Source of the DNA: Thermogutta terrifontis
Lineage (GTDB): Bacteria; Planctomycetota; Planctomycetia; Pirellulales; Thermoguttaceae
Assembly (NCBI RefSeq): GCF_002277955.1
Contig: NZ_CP018477.1
Span: 3,493,206-3,557,205 of the forward strand
Direction of reading: 5' to 3'
Length of the DNA: 64,000 nt
The position numbers and the translations under genes were made by a program. Below, in pieces: positions 32,296 through 42,103 of this stretch; position 1 is the first letter of the stretch, and the number at the start of each line of letters is the position of its first letter. The notes under the pieces are model-generated. The model was not told the origin of the DNA and did no database searches. It saw only the letters and a list, made by a program, of their open reading frames with translations.

Positions 32296-34863
32296 TCAAG
32301 TTGCGTCCGGCAGGCCGGCGGCATTTCCCGGCTGAGATGCGGGGGGCTCCTCCCGAGGAGCAGTGAACGGGTTTTCTGTCGAGGGCCGGTTGGTTTCGGG
32401 AACCAGGACAATACGGTTCGTTCGTGGGCTGCCCGAGCCGCTTGGGGGTTGAACTGGCGGCGAATGTGCCAGGGAACCGCTCCGTTGCTGGCGGATTGCT
32501 TCCCATTGTTCCAAAGTCATGAGAACTTCCCGAGCTTGGGAGCCGTTGTAGGGCCCCACTATGCCGTCCTCCTCCATATAGTCGATGAGTCGGGCTGCCC
32601 GACCGTACCCGATGCCCAGCGCGCGCTGCAGAAGCGACACACTTCCGCGCCCTTCTCGAATGATGATGTCCACGGCGGCTTCGTAGAGTTCGTCGCGGGC
32701 TGTCGGGGCACCTTTTTGTCCCTGTTCAGGCAAGGACGGTTTCAACTGCACAAGCTCCTGCACGTACTCCGGTTCGTGGACGGCCACCGCGTCGATGACG
32801 CGATTGATTTCATCGTCGCTGACGTAGGTGCCCTGGCCTCGAATGAGGGTACTGGTACCCGGGCGCAGGAACAACATATCGCCATTACCCAACAGCTTTT
32901 CGGCCCCCATTTCGTCGAGCACGACGCGACTGTCCACCCGGCTGGCCACTTCGAAGCAAATCCGGGCGGGTAAGTTCGATTTGATTAATCCGGTGATCAC
33001 ATCCACCGTTGGTTTTTGTGTGGCAAGCACGAGGTGAATTCCCACCGCTCGGCTTTTCTGGGCAAGCCGAATGATATGAGTTTCCACCTCTTTGGCGGCG
33101 GTCATCATAAGGTCGGCCATCTCGTCAGCAATGATGACGATGTAGGGCATATGGGTCGGGATTTGGGCCCGTTCTTCCTCGCTTTCCGGTCGCATGCGGC
33201 GCATCAACTCTTCTTCGCCGAGCTGGTTGTAAACGCTGAGGTGACGAACTCCTGCCCGGGCCAGCAGGGCGTATCGTTCCTCCATTTTCTCCACGGCCCA
33301 GGCCAGGATGGCCTCTGCTTTACGCATATCCGTAACGACGGGATGCATGAGGTGCGGTACCCGCTTATACGGACTGAGCTCCACCATCTTCGGATCGATG
33401 AGAAGGAGGCGCACCTCATCAGGCGTCTTGGTCATCAGGATGGAAAGAATGATCGAATTGAGGCAGACGCTTTTACCAGTTCCCGTGCGGCCGGCGATGA
33501 GCAGATGGGGCATTGTGGCCAGGTCCACGACCATAGGATGGCCGGCCACGTCCTTGCCGAGGAAGATCGGAATCCGCATCGCCTGGTACTTGCCGTGGCT
33601 TTCCTCGATAACTTCTCGCAACCGAACGATTTGCCGCTCGTTATTGGGAACCTCGATGCCTACCGTGTTCTTACCTGGAATTGGCGCGACGATCCGTACA
33701 CTGGGGACCCTCAGGGCGATGGCCAGATCGTCCGCAAGGGCCGTGATCTTGCTGAGCCGCAGACCGGCCTCCAGCTCCACCTCAAACTGCGCAATGACGG
33801 GCCCCGTCTGAATCTCTACCACCCGCACGTGATAGCCGAAGTCGGCGAAGGTTTTTTCCAGGATTTGGGCTTTTGCGCGGACTTCCTTTTCCTGTTCTTC
33901 AAAACGGAAAGGCTCTGGCTCCAGAAGCAGATCGATGGAGGGCAGCTTGTATTGCACGGGACGCATAGGGCGGGAGTTGCACTCAATCTCTTCCAGCAGT
34001 TCCTCGCGAGGAGGTCGCACGGGCTTCCGGATGCGGGGTTCACTCACCCTGCGTTCTGCAGGTTTGGAACCGCTCGGCAACTCTTCCTCGGTTGCCTGTG
34101 TCGAAGCAATGGGAGCCACCTGGGCGGGTTTCTTAACGACGATTTCGCGGGAACTGTCGCTGTCACTTTCGACCTCCCGTCGCTTGTCTCCAGCAGTGCT
34201 GGAAGGAGTTTGCTCTTCTTCTGGAAATGCCGCTTTCGGCTTCGCGGGGGATGACGTCGTCTCGGATGCGCGGCGGAGGACTCCGTAACCCTCTGCAACG
34301 ACAACCAGTCCGCGGAGGATCCCTTTGACCGGCCAAAGAGCGGCCGTTGTAATGGCTCGCACCAGCGAGAGATCCGTCCACAGCAGGAATCCCAGAGAAA
34401 AGGTCCCAAAGAATGCTCCTACTGTTCCCAGATATCCGAGCCGCTGTTCCGCGAGGTAACGGAAAAGGAAACCAAGATATCCGCCTGGACCTGCAATACT
34501 TCCCGGGCTCCATGTGGGAAACACACAGTCCGCCAGCGCCAGGAGTGAGACAAGTGATACAAGCCAGCCGACAATTCGGGTATTGACTCGGGTGATGGGC
34601 TGTCGCATAAGCAGCGTTACGCTTGTAAGACAGAGACTCAGCACCAAGTACCAGCTGCCCAGTCCCAGCCACTCCAAAAGGTGAAAGGCCACCGTGGCGC
34701 CCAGCGGACCGCAGACATTGATCACCTGCGTGTGGGAGGGAAAAACGAGATCACTAGGGGGATCTGCGGGATCAAAAGTGATTAAGCTCGCCCCCAAAAA
34801 TAGCGTGATGGCAAGAAGCACGAGGGCTAGAAGATCTCGGCGCAGGTCGGAATGAAACGACAT
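32296..34863 (-). CDS. ftsK: DNA translocase FtsK/SpoIIIE
   Basis: About 855 residues from the ATG at 34863 (MSFHSDLRRDLLAL), the natural family start; the frame continues upstream to 35058 with unconvincing sequence. Four N-terminal membrane helices (~10-190), an acidic/Ser-rich linker (~210-360), the alpha and beta motor domains (~380-745) with Walker A GRTGTGKSV and Walker B VIIADEMADL, and a C-terminal gamma winged helix (GSVSLLQRALGIGYGRAARL), which reads oriented KOPS-type sequences. The protein pumps chromosome ends across the division site and activates dimer resolution. Notably planctomycetes divide without FtsZ, so here it must work in another division setting. Confidence 0.95.
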   Translation of the reverse strand: MSFHSDLRRDLLALVLLAITLFLGASLITFDPADPPSDLVFPSHTQVINVCGPLGATVAFHLLEWLGLGSWYLVLSLCLTSVTLLMRQPITRVNTRIVGWLVSLVSLLALADCVFPTWSPGSIAGPGGYLGFLFRYLAEQRLGYLGTVGAFFGTFSLGFLLWTDLSLVRAITTAALWPVKGILRGLVVVAEGYGVLRRASETTSSPAKPKAAFPEEEQTPSSTAGDKRREVESDSDSSREIVVKKPAQVAPIASTQATEEELPSGSKPAERRVSEPRIRKPVRPPREELLEEIECNSRPMRPVQYKLPSIDLLLEPEPFRFEEQEKEVRAKAQILEKTFADFGYHVRVVEIQTGPVIAQFEVELEAGLRLSKITALADDLAIALRVPSVRIVAPIPGKNTVGIEVPNNERQIVRLREVIEESHGKYQAMRIPIFLGKDVAGHPMVVDLATMPHLLIAGRTGTGKSVCLNSIILSILMTKTPDEVRLLLIDPKMVELSPYKRVPHLMHPVVTDMRKAEAILAWAVEKMEERYALLARAGVRHLSVYNQLGEEELMRRMRPESEEERAQIPTHMPYIVIIADEMADLMMTAAKEVETHIIRLAQKSRAVGIHLVLATQKPTVDVITGLIKSNLPARICFEVASRVDSRVVLDEMGAEKLLGNGDMLFLRPGTSTLIRGQGTYVSDDEINRVIDAVAVHEPEYVQELVQLKPSLPEQGQKGAPTARDELYEAAVDIIIREGRGSVSLLQRALGIGYGRAARLIDYMEEDGIVGPYNGSQAREVLMTLEQWEAIRQQRSGSLAHSPPVQPPSGSGSPRTNRIVLVPETNRPSTENPFTAPREEPPASQPGNAAGLPDAT

Positions 34864-35251
34864 ACGAGTTGGGTGGATCGACGGACTGAGCGAGCTGTCA
34901 CCTCCATTAGAGATGGAATATCCCACTCGCGCATCGGCGTTGGGCCAGCCGGGAGAAAAGAGATTCTCGCTCCGGGCTTCGCACCAGCGCATCCGCTTCT
35001 CTTTGCGGAACCCTTTCGAACACCGTGATATTGAAAAATTTTGCAGTCTGTGTAACACGGGTGATCATTTTTTCCAATACATTGGGAAGAATTCTCCCTT
35101 CCCACCTTGCCAGCAAGTCTCAGAATGCGGATATTACCGGGGTGCGCTGACCGGCCATCGAGAAAGCCGGACAGACATTCACGTGAGTACCCGGCCGGGT
35201 TTCTGACGTTGCCTTTCCAAGTATGGTCCTTCCGGAACGAGGAGGCAAAGC
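34864..35251. other. divergent intergenic region between ftsK and a secreted hydrolase gene
   Basis: 388 bases carrying the start regions of two divergent genes. I see a TTGAAA box at 35031 with a weak TAACAC 16 bases on, but it is ~200 bases from the downstream start, so no promoter is called firmly. No repeat or RNA gene is evident. Confidence 0.4.
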
Positions 35252-37987
35252 ATGCGAGTGCGAGTTGTGGTGGGTCTGATTCTGGTTGCCGGCACGTTTG
35301 CCACCGCCTGTGGCGAAAGCATCTGGCAGGAAGGGGAACAGCCGACGGCCCATAAGATGAACCGCCATCCTTGGTGGTACGATCAGGTAAAGAAAGAGTT
35401 CCTCTCGGGAGGCGACTGGATCAGCAATTTTTCAGAAGAGAAAGAAGGCACCGCCGAATATCGAATCCGTGTGCGAGAGGGCGGCGAATACGTCCTGTGG
35501 CTGCGGATCAATCCGGTGCGGACTCGGGTGTCCCTCAGCATTGATGGCGGTGGCTGGCGGGAACTGGATCTCTCCAATGCCCTGGAGGTCACGAACATCG
35601 CGGCGGATGGAAAAATCGATCTGCGTTTCATCGGTTGGGTTAATGCCGGCCGAGTGACGCTTGCTCCCGGCGAACACACCATTGCCTTCCGTTTCCATGG
35701 AGAATTACAGAACCACGGCGGCCTGGATGCCTTCGTTCTCACCAATGAGCGGTTTTCACCGAAAGGACTGGCCAAACCGGGCTCGCCAGAAACCCAGGCG
35801 GACGTCGTGACGGAGGTCGGAACCTGGGCGTTCCAACCGAGTGACGATCCCGTCCGTCCCGGGGCACTCATCGACCTTCGTGACCTCAATGAGCCAATCG
35901 CCGGGGAAAAAGGTTTTATTCGGCTTTCCGCTGATGGAATGAGTTTCGTTCGTGGAGACGGGCAGCCGATTCGCTTTTGGGCAATTGTGGATTACGGCTG
36001 GCGAATGGAACCCGACAAGATGCAGCGACATCTCCGCTGGCTGGCGAAACTGGGTGTGAATATGGTGCGAGTGCATGCCCAATTGTGTGTGGAAAAGGAA
36101 GGGGCAAAATTGACAGACGTGGATGAAAAGGTCATCGATCAAATCCAGCGGTATGTGGCTGAATGCAAAAAGCATGGCATTTATGTGACGATCTCTCCCT
36201 ACTGGTCGCACACGCAGAAGATCCCGGCGAGCTGGGGACTCGATACGTACACGGGACATTCCGGGCCGGAGGGGCTCATCTTTTTTGAAGAAAGACTTCA
36301 AAACGCCTATAAAACCTGGGTGAAAGAACTGTATACACGCCCCAATCCCTACACCGGCATTCCCCTTGCGCAGGACCCCACGGTGGCAATCATCCAGGTG
36401 CAAAATGAGGATAGCATTCTGTTCTGGACGTCTCAGAACATTCGGGAACCATTTGCCGGTAAGCTCCGCCAACTGTTCGCGAAGTTCCTGGTGAAAAAAT
36501 ACGGCTCGCTGGAGAAGGCTCAGGCAGCTTGGGGCGGAGCCAAACATGAAAAAGACCGTCCTGAAGCCGGCGAAATGTGGATGGAAATCATTTGGCGGAT
36601 GACGTCCCAGGCCCCGAAGCCGAACGCCGCCTGGGCCAAGCGGCTTGCCGACCAACTCGAATTCATGAGCCGTCTCCAATACGACTTTTACGCGGATATG
36701 GCAAAGTATTACCGCCAAGCGCTGGGATGCAGACAACTTCTCAACGCGACCAACTGGCGGACCGCCGATCCAGTACTGCTTGAGGATTGTGAACGCTGGA
36801 CCTACACCGCGATGGATGTCTCGGCGATCAATCGTTACACCGGGGTTATCCACATTGGGCCTAATGATGGGTGGCGGATCGATCCCAACCACTTCTATTT
36901 GAGTCAATCCTGCTTGCTCAATCCGGACGAGTTTCCTGGTGCCCTCAAGCAGACGGTGGGCCAACCGATGATCCTAACCGAGGTGGCCTGGGTCCACCCG
37001 GGGTTGTATCAGACAGAGGGGCCTTTCCTGGCTGCTGTGTACATGTCGCTGACGGGCGTGGATGCGTTTTACTGGTTTTCGTACGGCGACGAATTCTGGA
37101 CAACGGATCCCGTCTGGCCGTGGTGGAAAGTAGGCGGGCTCAATTCTTTGAAAAAATGGGAAGGCTCCGTGCCGACTCAGGCGGGGATGTTTCCCGCCGC
37201 CGCCCTCGCCTACAGGCTGGGGTACATTCAGACGGCCGACCAACCCGCTGTGTACGAAGAGCGAAGTCTCCAGGGGATGTGGGAGCGGCGTGTTCCGATC
37301 ATCGCGGAGGCAGGGAAGTTTGATCCCAATCGGGATCCCGGGGATTTTGCTCCTCAATCGCCGATCAAGCAGGAAGTGGATCGGCTGGCATTCTTTGTGG
37401 GGCCTGTCCATGTTAAATTCGACGGCCAGGAGAAGAACAGTCGGGTGGTTGATCTCTCCCGCTACATCGATCGGGAAAAGGGTATCGTCCGCAGCATGAC
37501 AGGGGAAATTACCCTGGATATCCGCAACGGGGTGTGCACGGTGAACACGCCCAAATGCCAGGGATGCACGGGATTTCTTAAACAGGCAGGAGGGCGATTC
37601 CGCTTCGGCGATGTGATGCTCACCTCGGACAACGATTACGCCACCATCATGGTCGTGGCGATGGACAATCGTCCACTCCGGGATTCGGAAAAGGTCCTCG
37701 TTCAGCTCGGAACCACTGCCCGAATGACCGGCTGGACCGAGCGTGATGCGACCTTCGAATCGGGAGGGCAGAAGCTCCAGGGCAGGCAGATTCTCGATAC
37801 GGGGCGACCACCTTGGCGACTAGCGGATAACCGGGTCAAGCTTACGCTAAATAATCCGTCGCTACAGCGAGCGATCGTTCTGGACGTGGATGGCTATCCC
37901 CGCCAAGAAGTCTCCCTGGAGCGGCACGGTGGTGCGGTCATGCTCGATATTCCTCGCGATTGCCTGTATGTGATTTTGACGAAATAA
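35252..37987 (+). CDS. secreted glycoside-hydrolase-like protein (GH-A clan barrel with N-terminal binding domain)
   Basis: 911 residues with a strong GAGGAGG ribosome site 6 bases before the ATG. Signal peptide residues 1-21. Residues ~25-175 form a carbohydrate-binding-like beta domain (EYRIRVREGGEYVLWLRI). A TIM barrel follows (~230-660), with LGVNMVRVHAQ, an acid/base-type Asn-Glu pair in VQNEDSILFW (~395) and a likely nucleophile Glu in ILTEVAWVHPG (~575), the Glu arrangement of GH-A clan glycosidases. The C-terminal ~200 residues are beta-rich. The enzyme should cleave a polysaccharide outside the cell; substrate and GH family number are not clear. A short CTVNTPKCQGC stretch holds close cysteines in the C-terminal part. 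Confidence 0.78.
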   Translation: MRVRVVVGLILVAGTFATACGESIWQEGEQPTAHKMNRHPWWYDQVKKEFLSGGDWISNFSEEKEGTAEYRIRVREGGEYVLWLRINPVRTRVSLSIDGGGWRELDLSNALEVTNIAADGKIDLRFIGWVNAGRVTLAPGEHTIAFRFHGELQNHGGLDAFVLTNERFSPKGLAKPGSPETQADVVTEVGTWAFQPSDDPVRPGALIDLRDLNEPIAGEKGFIRLSADGMSFVRGDGQPIRFWAIVDYGWRMEPDKMQRHLRWLAKLGVNMVRVHAQLCVEKEGAKLTDVDEKVIDQIQRYVAECKKHGIYVTISPYWSHTQKIPASWGLDTYTGHSGPEGLIFFEERLQNAYKTWVKELYTRPNPYTGIPLAQDPTVAIIQVQNEDSILFWTSQNIREPFAGKLRQLFAKFLVKKYGSLEKAQAAWGGAKHEKDRPEAGEMWMEIIWRMTSQAPKPNAAWAKRLADQLEFMSRLQYDFYADMAKYYRQALGCRQLLNATNWRTADPVLLEDCERWTYTAMDVSAINRYTGVIHIGPNDGWRIDPNHFYLSQSCLLNPDEFPGALKQTVGQPMILTEVAWVHPGLYQTEGPFLAAVYMSLTGVDAFYWFSYGDEFWTTDPVWPWWKVGGLNSLKKWEGSVPTQAGMFPAAALAYRLGYIQTADQPAVYEERSLQGMWERRVPIIAEAGKFDPNRDPGDFAPQSPIKQEVDRLAFFVGPVHVKFDGQEKNSRVVDLSRYIDREKGIVRSMTGEITLDIRNGVCTVNTPKCQGCTGFLKQAGGRFRFGDVMLTSDNDYATIMVVAMDNRPLRDSEKVLVQLGTTARMTGWTERDATFESGGQKLQGRQILDTGRPPWRLADNRVKLTLNNPSLQRAIVLDVDGYPRQEVSLERHGGAVMLDIPRDCLYVILTK

Positions 37988-38237
37988 GCAGCGAGCCAAC
38001 CGCCGAAACCTGCCGAGCCAAAGAAAGCGGAATTACCGCGGTAGTTCCAAAGACGTAATCCAGGATACCGAAGACGCTAATGACAAAGGCCCGCCGGTGA
38101 GCGAAAGGCCTTTCGGTTGGGACTTTCCACGTACCGGCGGAATAGCTTGTGCGCCGACAAGGCGGCATGGAAAAAGAGACGGCTGTTCCATGCCGGCTGG
38201 GCAGATTGAGCCATGGGACCTCTTGAGGAGCATCATG

Positions 38238-39176
38238 ATGAGTCAACCCCGAGTTGTTTCGTTTATCAACTACAAAGGAGGAGTGGGCAAGACGACCACC
38301 ACGTACCACATCGGATGCAGTTTGGCGGAACACCACGGCAAACGTGTGCTTCTAGTGGATATCGATCCGCAGTCCAACCTCTCGTTGCTGTGTATGGCAT
38401 ACGAAAAATACGACGAATTCCGCCGCCAGCAGGGGACGATTCGCGATCTTTACCGACGTTTTCGCGAGAGTCGACATCCACTGGATGCCCGCGATTTCAT
38501 TGTTCGCAACGCAGTGCAGGGGGGTGGAGAACCCATCGACGGAGTTGATCTTTTGCCCTGCGATATTGACCTGCTGGGCGAAGACCTGGGTGGTTTGGTC
38601 CCCACAGTGTCGGCAGCCCGGGCCGCCAGTGGGTACGAAGTCCTCCAGCAGCTTGCCCAAAAGCTGCTCAACGAGTGGGCATTTTTGGAGCGTATTTGCA
38701 AAGAGATTGGGCAGAGCTACGATTTTATTCTCATCGACTGCCCTCCGAATCTCTACCTGATGACGCAGAACGCCATTCGGGCCTCGCACTATTACATGGT
38801 AACGCTGATTCCTGAATTTCTTTCTGCAATTGGTCTCGACATTCTGGTGCGAAAGATCGACGATATCAGAAAGAAAATCAGCCACGTGGGTGCACTCGCC
38901 GGGTACGACAATGTCCCCATGGCAACACTGGGCGGTATTATTTGGGTCAAAAAGCGGAACACCAAACAGCACGAGCGAACGATCGAAAGACTCCGTGAGC
39001 ATGAAATCTTTGGACCGTTTGTATTTGATTGCGGCACCACCGAGCGGACCGGCTACAGCGAAGCTGCTGAGGCCCAGTGTCCAATTTGGCGAGTGAAAAC
39101 TCCGTCAGCCCAGGATGCCGCACGTTTAGGCGAATATGAGAAAATTACCGAGGAATTCCTGAAACGCTGTCAGTAA
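38238..39176 (+). CDS. ParA/MinD-family partitioning ATPase
   Basis: About 312 residues; GAGGAG lies 7 bases before the ATG at 38238 (a second ATG sits one codon earlier). The deviant Walker A YKGGVGKTTTT (~10-20), VDIDPQSNLSLL, and the Walker B region FILIDCPPNLYL identify a ParA ATPase. It lacks the N-terminal DNA-binding domain of plasmid ParA. There is an insertion of ~40 residues (~55-105) after the DPQ motif, and no parB or parS site is nearby. The ATP-dependent dimer would bind nucleoid DNA and position cargo. The next gene, 16 bases downstream, probably encodes its partner. Cargo could be a chromosome locus, a chemoreceptor array or a protein compartment. Confidence 0.85.
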   Translation: MSQPRVVSFINYKGGVGKTTTTYHIGCSLAEHHGKRVLLVDIDPQSNLSLLCMAYEKYDEFRRQQGTIRDLYRRFRESRHPLDARDFIVRNAVQGGGEPIDGVDLLPCDIDLLGEDLGGLVPTVSAARAASGYEVLQQLAQKLLNEWAFLERICKEIGQSYDFILIDCPPNLYLMTQNAIRASHYYMVTLIPEFLSAIGLDILVRKIDDIRKKISHVGALAGYDNVPMATLGGIIWVKKRNTKQHERTIERLREHEIFGPFVFDCGTTERTGYSEAAEAQCPIWRVKTPSAQDAARLGEYEKITEEFLKRCQ

Positions 39177-39192
39177 CGGCAAGGGATGCGAT

Positions 39193-39708
39193 ATGGGCAA
39201 GAAGTCAGGTTATTCCATGGAGACGGTGCTCCAGGATTTGCAGTCCGTTGTTGGGATGCTGCCTGAGGAGGAGCAGAAGAACGAGTTTTTGACCGTCGTC
39301 CAAAGGATGATTCACATGATGGGTGAGCTGAGGGAAGCGATCTCGCGTGTCCCGACCCGGGAACGAATCGCCTCAGAAGGAATTCCCGAAGGACTCAAAC
39401 GCATCAGGGACTTTTTGAAAACCTTTGAGTCCGGGAGCACGCGGGGGCGCGGTCGAAGCCAGTCGAAGTCGGTGGACGAAGCCAAGATCGCGGAATTTGT
39501 GGAGCAACTCCGGCAATTGCCAGAAGCGGAGCTGCGGGCGTTGGTTCAGAAAACAAAGCTCAGTAAGGCAGAGTGGCTTGCTGCCGTAAAGTACGTGGGA
39601 GGTTATACCACCACCAAAGACTCAATTACCACGCTCCAGCAGCGACTGGTGCAGGAAATCATCAACCGCCGAACACACGAGGGAATTCTCGGCAATGCCC
39701 GACCTTGA
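39193..39708 (+). CDS. small helical protein, putative partner of the ParA ATPase
   Basis: 171 residues, starting 16 bases after the parA-like stop with an AAGGGA ribosome site. It is almost wholly alpha-helical and charged: helices at ~8-58, a basic Gly/Arg/Ser linker (~85-100, GSTRGRGRSQSKS), and a second helical domain (~102-165, DEAKIAEFVEQL, LSKAEWLAAVKYVGG). There are no cysteines and no membrane segment. I do not recognise the family. By position it may serve the role of a ParB- or McdB-like adaptor, which stimulates ATP hydrolysis by ParA and links it to cargo. The basic linker could bind DNA or the ATPase. Confidence 0.65.
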   Translation: MGKKSGYSMETVLQDLQSVVGMLPEEEQKNEFLTVVQRMIHMMGELREAISRVPTRERIASEGIPEGLKRIRDFLKTFESGSTRGRGRSQSKSVDEAKIAEFVEQLRQLPEAELRALVQKTKLSKAEWLAAVKYVGGYTTTKDSITTLQQRLVQEIINRRTHEGILGNARP

Positions 39709-39915
39709 TGGACTCACACGGATACCGGCAGAAAAGACACGGTGCTGTATTCCGGTGATTATCAAGCCGTCAGGTCTTTCCGAGGGAGAACCTGATGTTT
39801 CCGCGTTGGAAACGATGGTTGTACTGGCCCTGTAGCGTAAAATCTCCGCTGAAAATATCCAAAAACGTTGACCGCACGCACTCACGTGGGGAGAAAGAAA
39901 CACGAGGGAATCTCC

Positions 39916-41439
39916 ATGAAATCGCAGAAGAGTTACAGCAGCAGAACTGACGATCATCGATTGTCTCGACGCGATCTGCTAAAAGCCACCGCGCAGATTG
40001 CCGCTTTGGGCATTGTGGGATGCAGCGGTGTGTCGGCAGCCCCCGACGAATGGGTCAGCCTGTTCGACGGCCATTCCCTGGACGGCTGGCGAGCATCGGA
40101 AAACAAGTCAAGCTGGAAGGTGGAGGGCGGCTGTCTCGTCGCGGATGGGCCCCGCAGTCATCTTTTTTACGAGGGGCCTGTGGGCAACCACACGTTCCGG
40201 AATTTTGAGCTTACGCTGGAGGTGCTCACCAAGCCGGGCGCAAACTCCGGCGTCTTCATCCATACGCGTTATCAGGAAACCGGCTCCCCCACCGCCGGTT
40301 ACGAAGTGCAGATCAATAATTCCTATCCCATGGTGGGCGAAAACCCGGAGTTTCGGCGGACCGGGGGGCTGTTTGCCATCCAGGACGTTTTCAAAGCTTT
40401 TCTGCGCGACGATCAGTGGTTTCGGATGCGGATTCTCGTGGTGGGCAAACGGATCCGGGTGTGGGTGAATGAGTTCCCTATGGTGGATTACCTGGAACCT
40501 GCGTTTCCACCCCGGATGAAAAATCGTATGGGGCGACGGCTTTCCCAAGGAACGATTGCCCTTCAGGCCCATGATCCAGGCAGCCGCATTCATTTTCGCA
40601 ATATCCGGATCCGCCTTTTGCCCGACGATGCCGACCCGTTTGCGGAACCTCGCCCCGATGTGAGCCCGTACGGCATGACCGAAGGACTGATTGACCGACT
40701 TTCGATGCTTTCAATTCCCGTCACGGACTTTCACATTCACCTCCGCGGCGGCATGACTGTCGAGAAGGCTATCGAACGTCAGGCCGTCACGGGAATTAAT
40801 GCTGGCGTTTTGGAGAATCACGGTCGTGGCTGGCCGCTGGACACCAACGAGAAACTTGCCGCTTTCCTGGATGGCGTGGTGGGTAAGCCGGTTTTTGTGG
40901 GGATCCAGGTCAACGATCGGGATTGGGCAGAGACAATCGACCCCAAGCTTCTGGATAGGTTGGACTACGTGCTTGCCGACACGATGATTATGCCCATGCC
41001 CGATGACAACAGCCCGCCGGTAAAACTCTGGTTGACCGACCAGTACACGATCGACGACCCCAAAGCGTGGATGGAGCGCTACATTCGGCACAATGTACGC
41101 GTGCTTTCGGAACCGATCACGATCCTGGCCAATCCCACCTGGCTTCCCAAGCCAATTGCCCATCTTTACGACGAACTGTGGACGGAAGACCGAATGAGGT
41201 TGATTATTGAAACCGCTGTCAAGCGAGGTGTGGCTTTCGAGATAAACGCAAGTGGGTATCCGCCCGAGAAATTCATCCGGCTTGCCAGGGAGATGGGGGC
41301 CAAGTTCACTCTGGGAACGAACAACTTTGATGACCGGCCGATCTCGCTTGCCCGATGCTTTGAGATGATCGACAAATGTGGGCTTCACGGACGGGATTTC
41401 CTGCTCATCCGGCCAAAAAGCGGTTCGGGCGCCAGCTAA
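39916..41439 (+). CDS. TAT lipoprotein with DUF1080 domain fused to PHP-like/amidohydrolase domain
   Basis: About 507 residues; GAGGGAA lies 5 bases before the ATG at 39916. The signal is a twin-arginine type (LSRRDLLK) ending in a lipobox-like IVGC, so the protein is probably a TAT-exported lipoprotein. Residues ~45-240 are a DUF1080 (3-keto-disaccharide hydrolase) domain, with WVSLFDGHSLDGWR and SGVFIHTRYQ. Residues ~265-500 are a metal-hydrolase-like barrel opening with VTDFHIHLRGG, and including FEINASGY and FTLGTNNFDDR, most like PHP or amidohydrolase domains. DUF1080 enzymes act on 3-keto sugars. The fusion suggests two hydrolytic steps on one substrate at the cell surface. Confidence 0.8.
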   Translation: MKSQKSYSSRTDDHRLSRRDLLKATAQIAALGIVGCSGVSAAPDEWVSLFDGHSLDGWRASENKSSWKVEGGCLVADGPRSHLFYEGPVGNHTFRNFELTLEVLTKPGANSGVFIHTRYQETGSPTAGYEVQINNSYPMVGENPEFRRTGGLFAIQDVFKAFLRDDQWFRMRILVVGKRIRVWVNEFPMVDYLEPAFPPRMKNRMGRRLSQGTIALQAHDPGSRIHFRNIRIRLLPDDADPFAEPRPDVSPYGMTEGLIDRLSMLSIPVTDFHIHLRGGMTVEKAIERQAVTGINAGVLENHGRGWPLDTNEKLAAFLDGVVGKPVFVGIQVNDRDWAETIDPKLLDRLDYVLADTMIMPMPDDNSPPVKLWLTDQYTIDDPKAWMERYIRHNVRVLSEPITILANPTWLPKPIAHLYDELWTEDRMRLIIETAVKRGVAFEINASGYPPEKFIRLAREMGAKFTLGTNNFDDRPISLARCFEMIDKCGLHGRDFLLIRPKSGSGAS

Positions 41440-41485
41440 TGGGGGCAGAGCCGTGCGGCTGGAGTGACGAAGCGAAAAACGACGG

Positions 41486-42103
41486 ATGTTAGGGAGCACG
41501 TCGAGCGTGAACGAAACGCTTACCAAAAGGCAGCTTGTTTATCGGGGCCTCGTGTTTGTGTCCCTCGTGATCGTTGGTCTTGCTGTAGACCTCGCGACAA
41601 AGGAGTGGATTTTTCGGCAGTTGGGTATGCCTGGTGAGAGGCCTGTGTGGTGGATTATTCCCGGCGTGTTTGGCTTTCAGACCAGCCTCAACGAAGGGGC
41701 CCTTTTTGGTATGGGTCAGGGTTTGGCACCATGGTTTGCCGGACTGTCGGTGATTTTCGCCTTGGGGATTTTGGCGTGGCTATTCGTCGGTGGAGCCGCC
41801 AGAAGTTGGTGGCTGTTGATCAGTCTCGCGGCGGTCACTGCGGGGATCTTCGGGAACCTCTATGATCGTTTGGGGCTCCATGGGTTGAAGTGGCATGAAG
41901 GAAACCCCCTCCATCCGCCGGGCGAGCCGGTGTATGCCGTGAGGGATTGGATTCTGGTTATGATCGGCTCCTGGCCGTGGCCGAATTTCAACGTGGCAGA
42001 CAGTCTCCTTGTCTGCGGCGTGATCGCGCTTGTGGTTCATACGCTATTTTTTTCTGGGGACGCTGCGTCAGAGGGGGCAGTTCGTCACGCGCCGCCCACC
42101 TAA
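41486..42103 (+). CDS. lspA: lipoprotein signal peptidase (signal peptidase II)
   Basis: 205 residues with four membrane helices. Seen: VDLATKEWI (first helix), LNEGALFGMG (the Asn-x-Gly-Ala box), GNLYDRLG (first catalytic Asp) and FNVADSLL (second catalytic Asp), the complete aspartic pair of LspA. The loop between the two Asp motifs carries an insertion of ~25 residues (LHGLKWHEGNPLHPPGEPV), longer than in E. coli LspA. It cleaves prolipoprotein signal peptides after lipid attachment. The preceding gene encodes a likely lipoprotein, although TAT-exported. A GTG at 41507 is an alternative start. Confidence 0.9.
   Translation: MLGSTSSVNETLTKRQLVYRGLVFVSLVIVGLAVDLATKEWIFRQLGMPGERPVWWIIPGVFGFQTSLNEGALFGMGQGLAPWFAGLSVIFALGILAWLFVGGAARSWWLLISLAAVTAGIFGNLYDRLGLHGLKWHEGNPLHPPGEPVYAVRDWILVMIGSWPWPNFNVADSLLVCGVIALVVHTLFFSGDAASEGAVRHAPPT

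Noticed and set aside
39193-39708. Partner gene as ParB
   Set aside because: No ParB N-terminal box or HTH; only the position next to parA suggests a relation.
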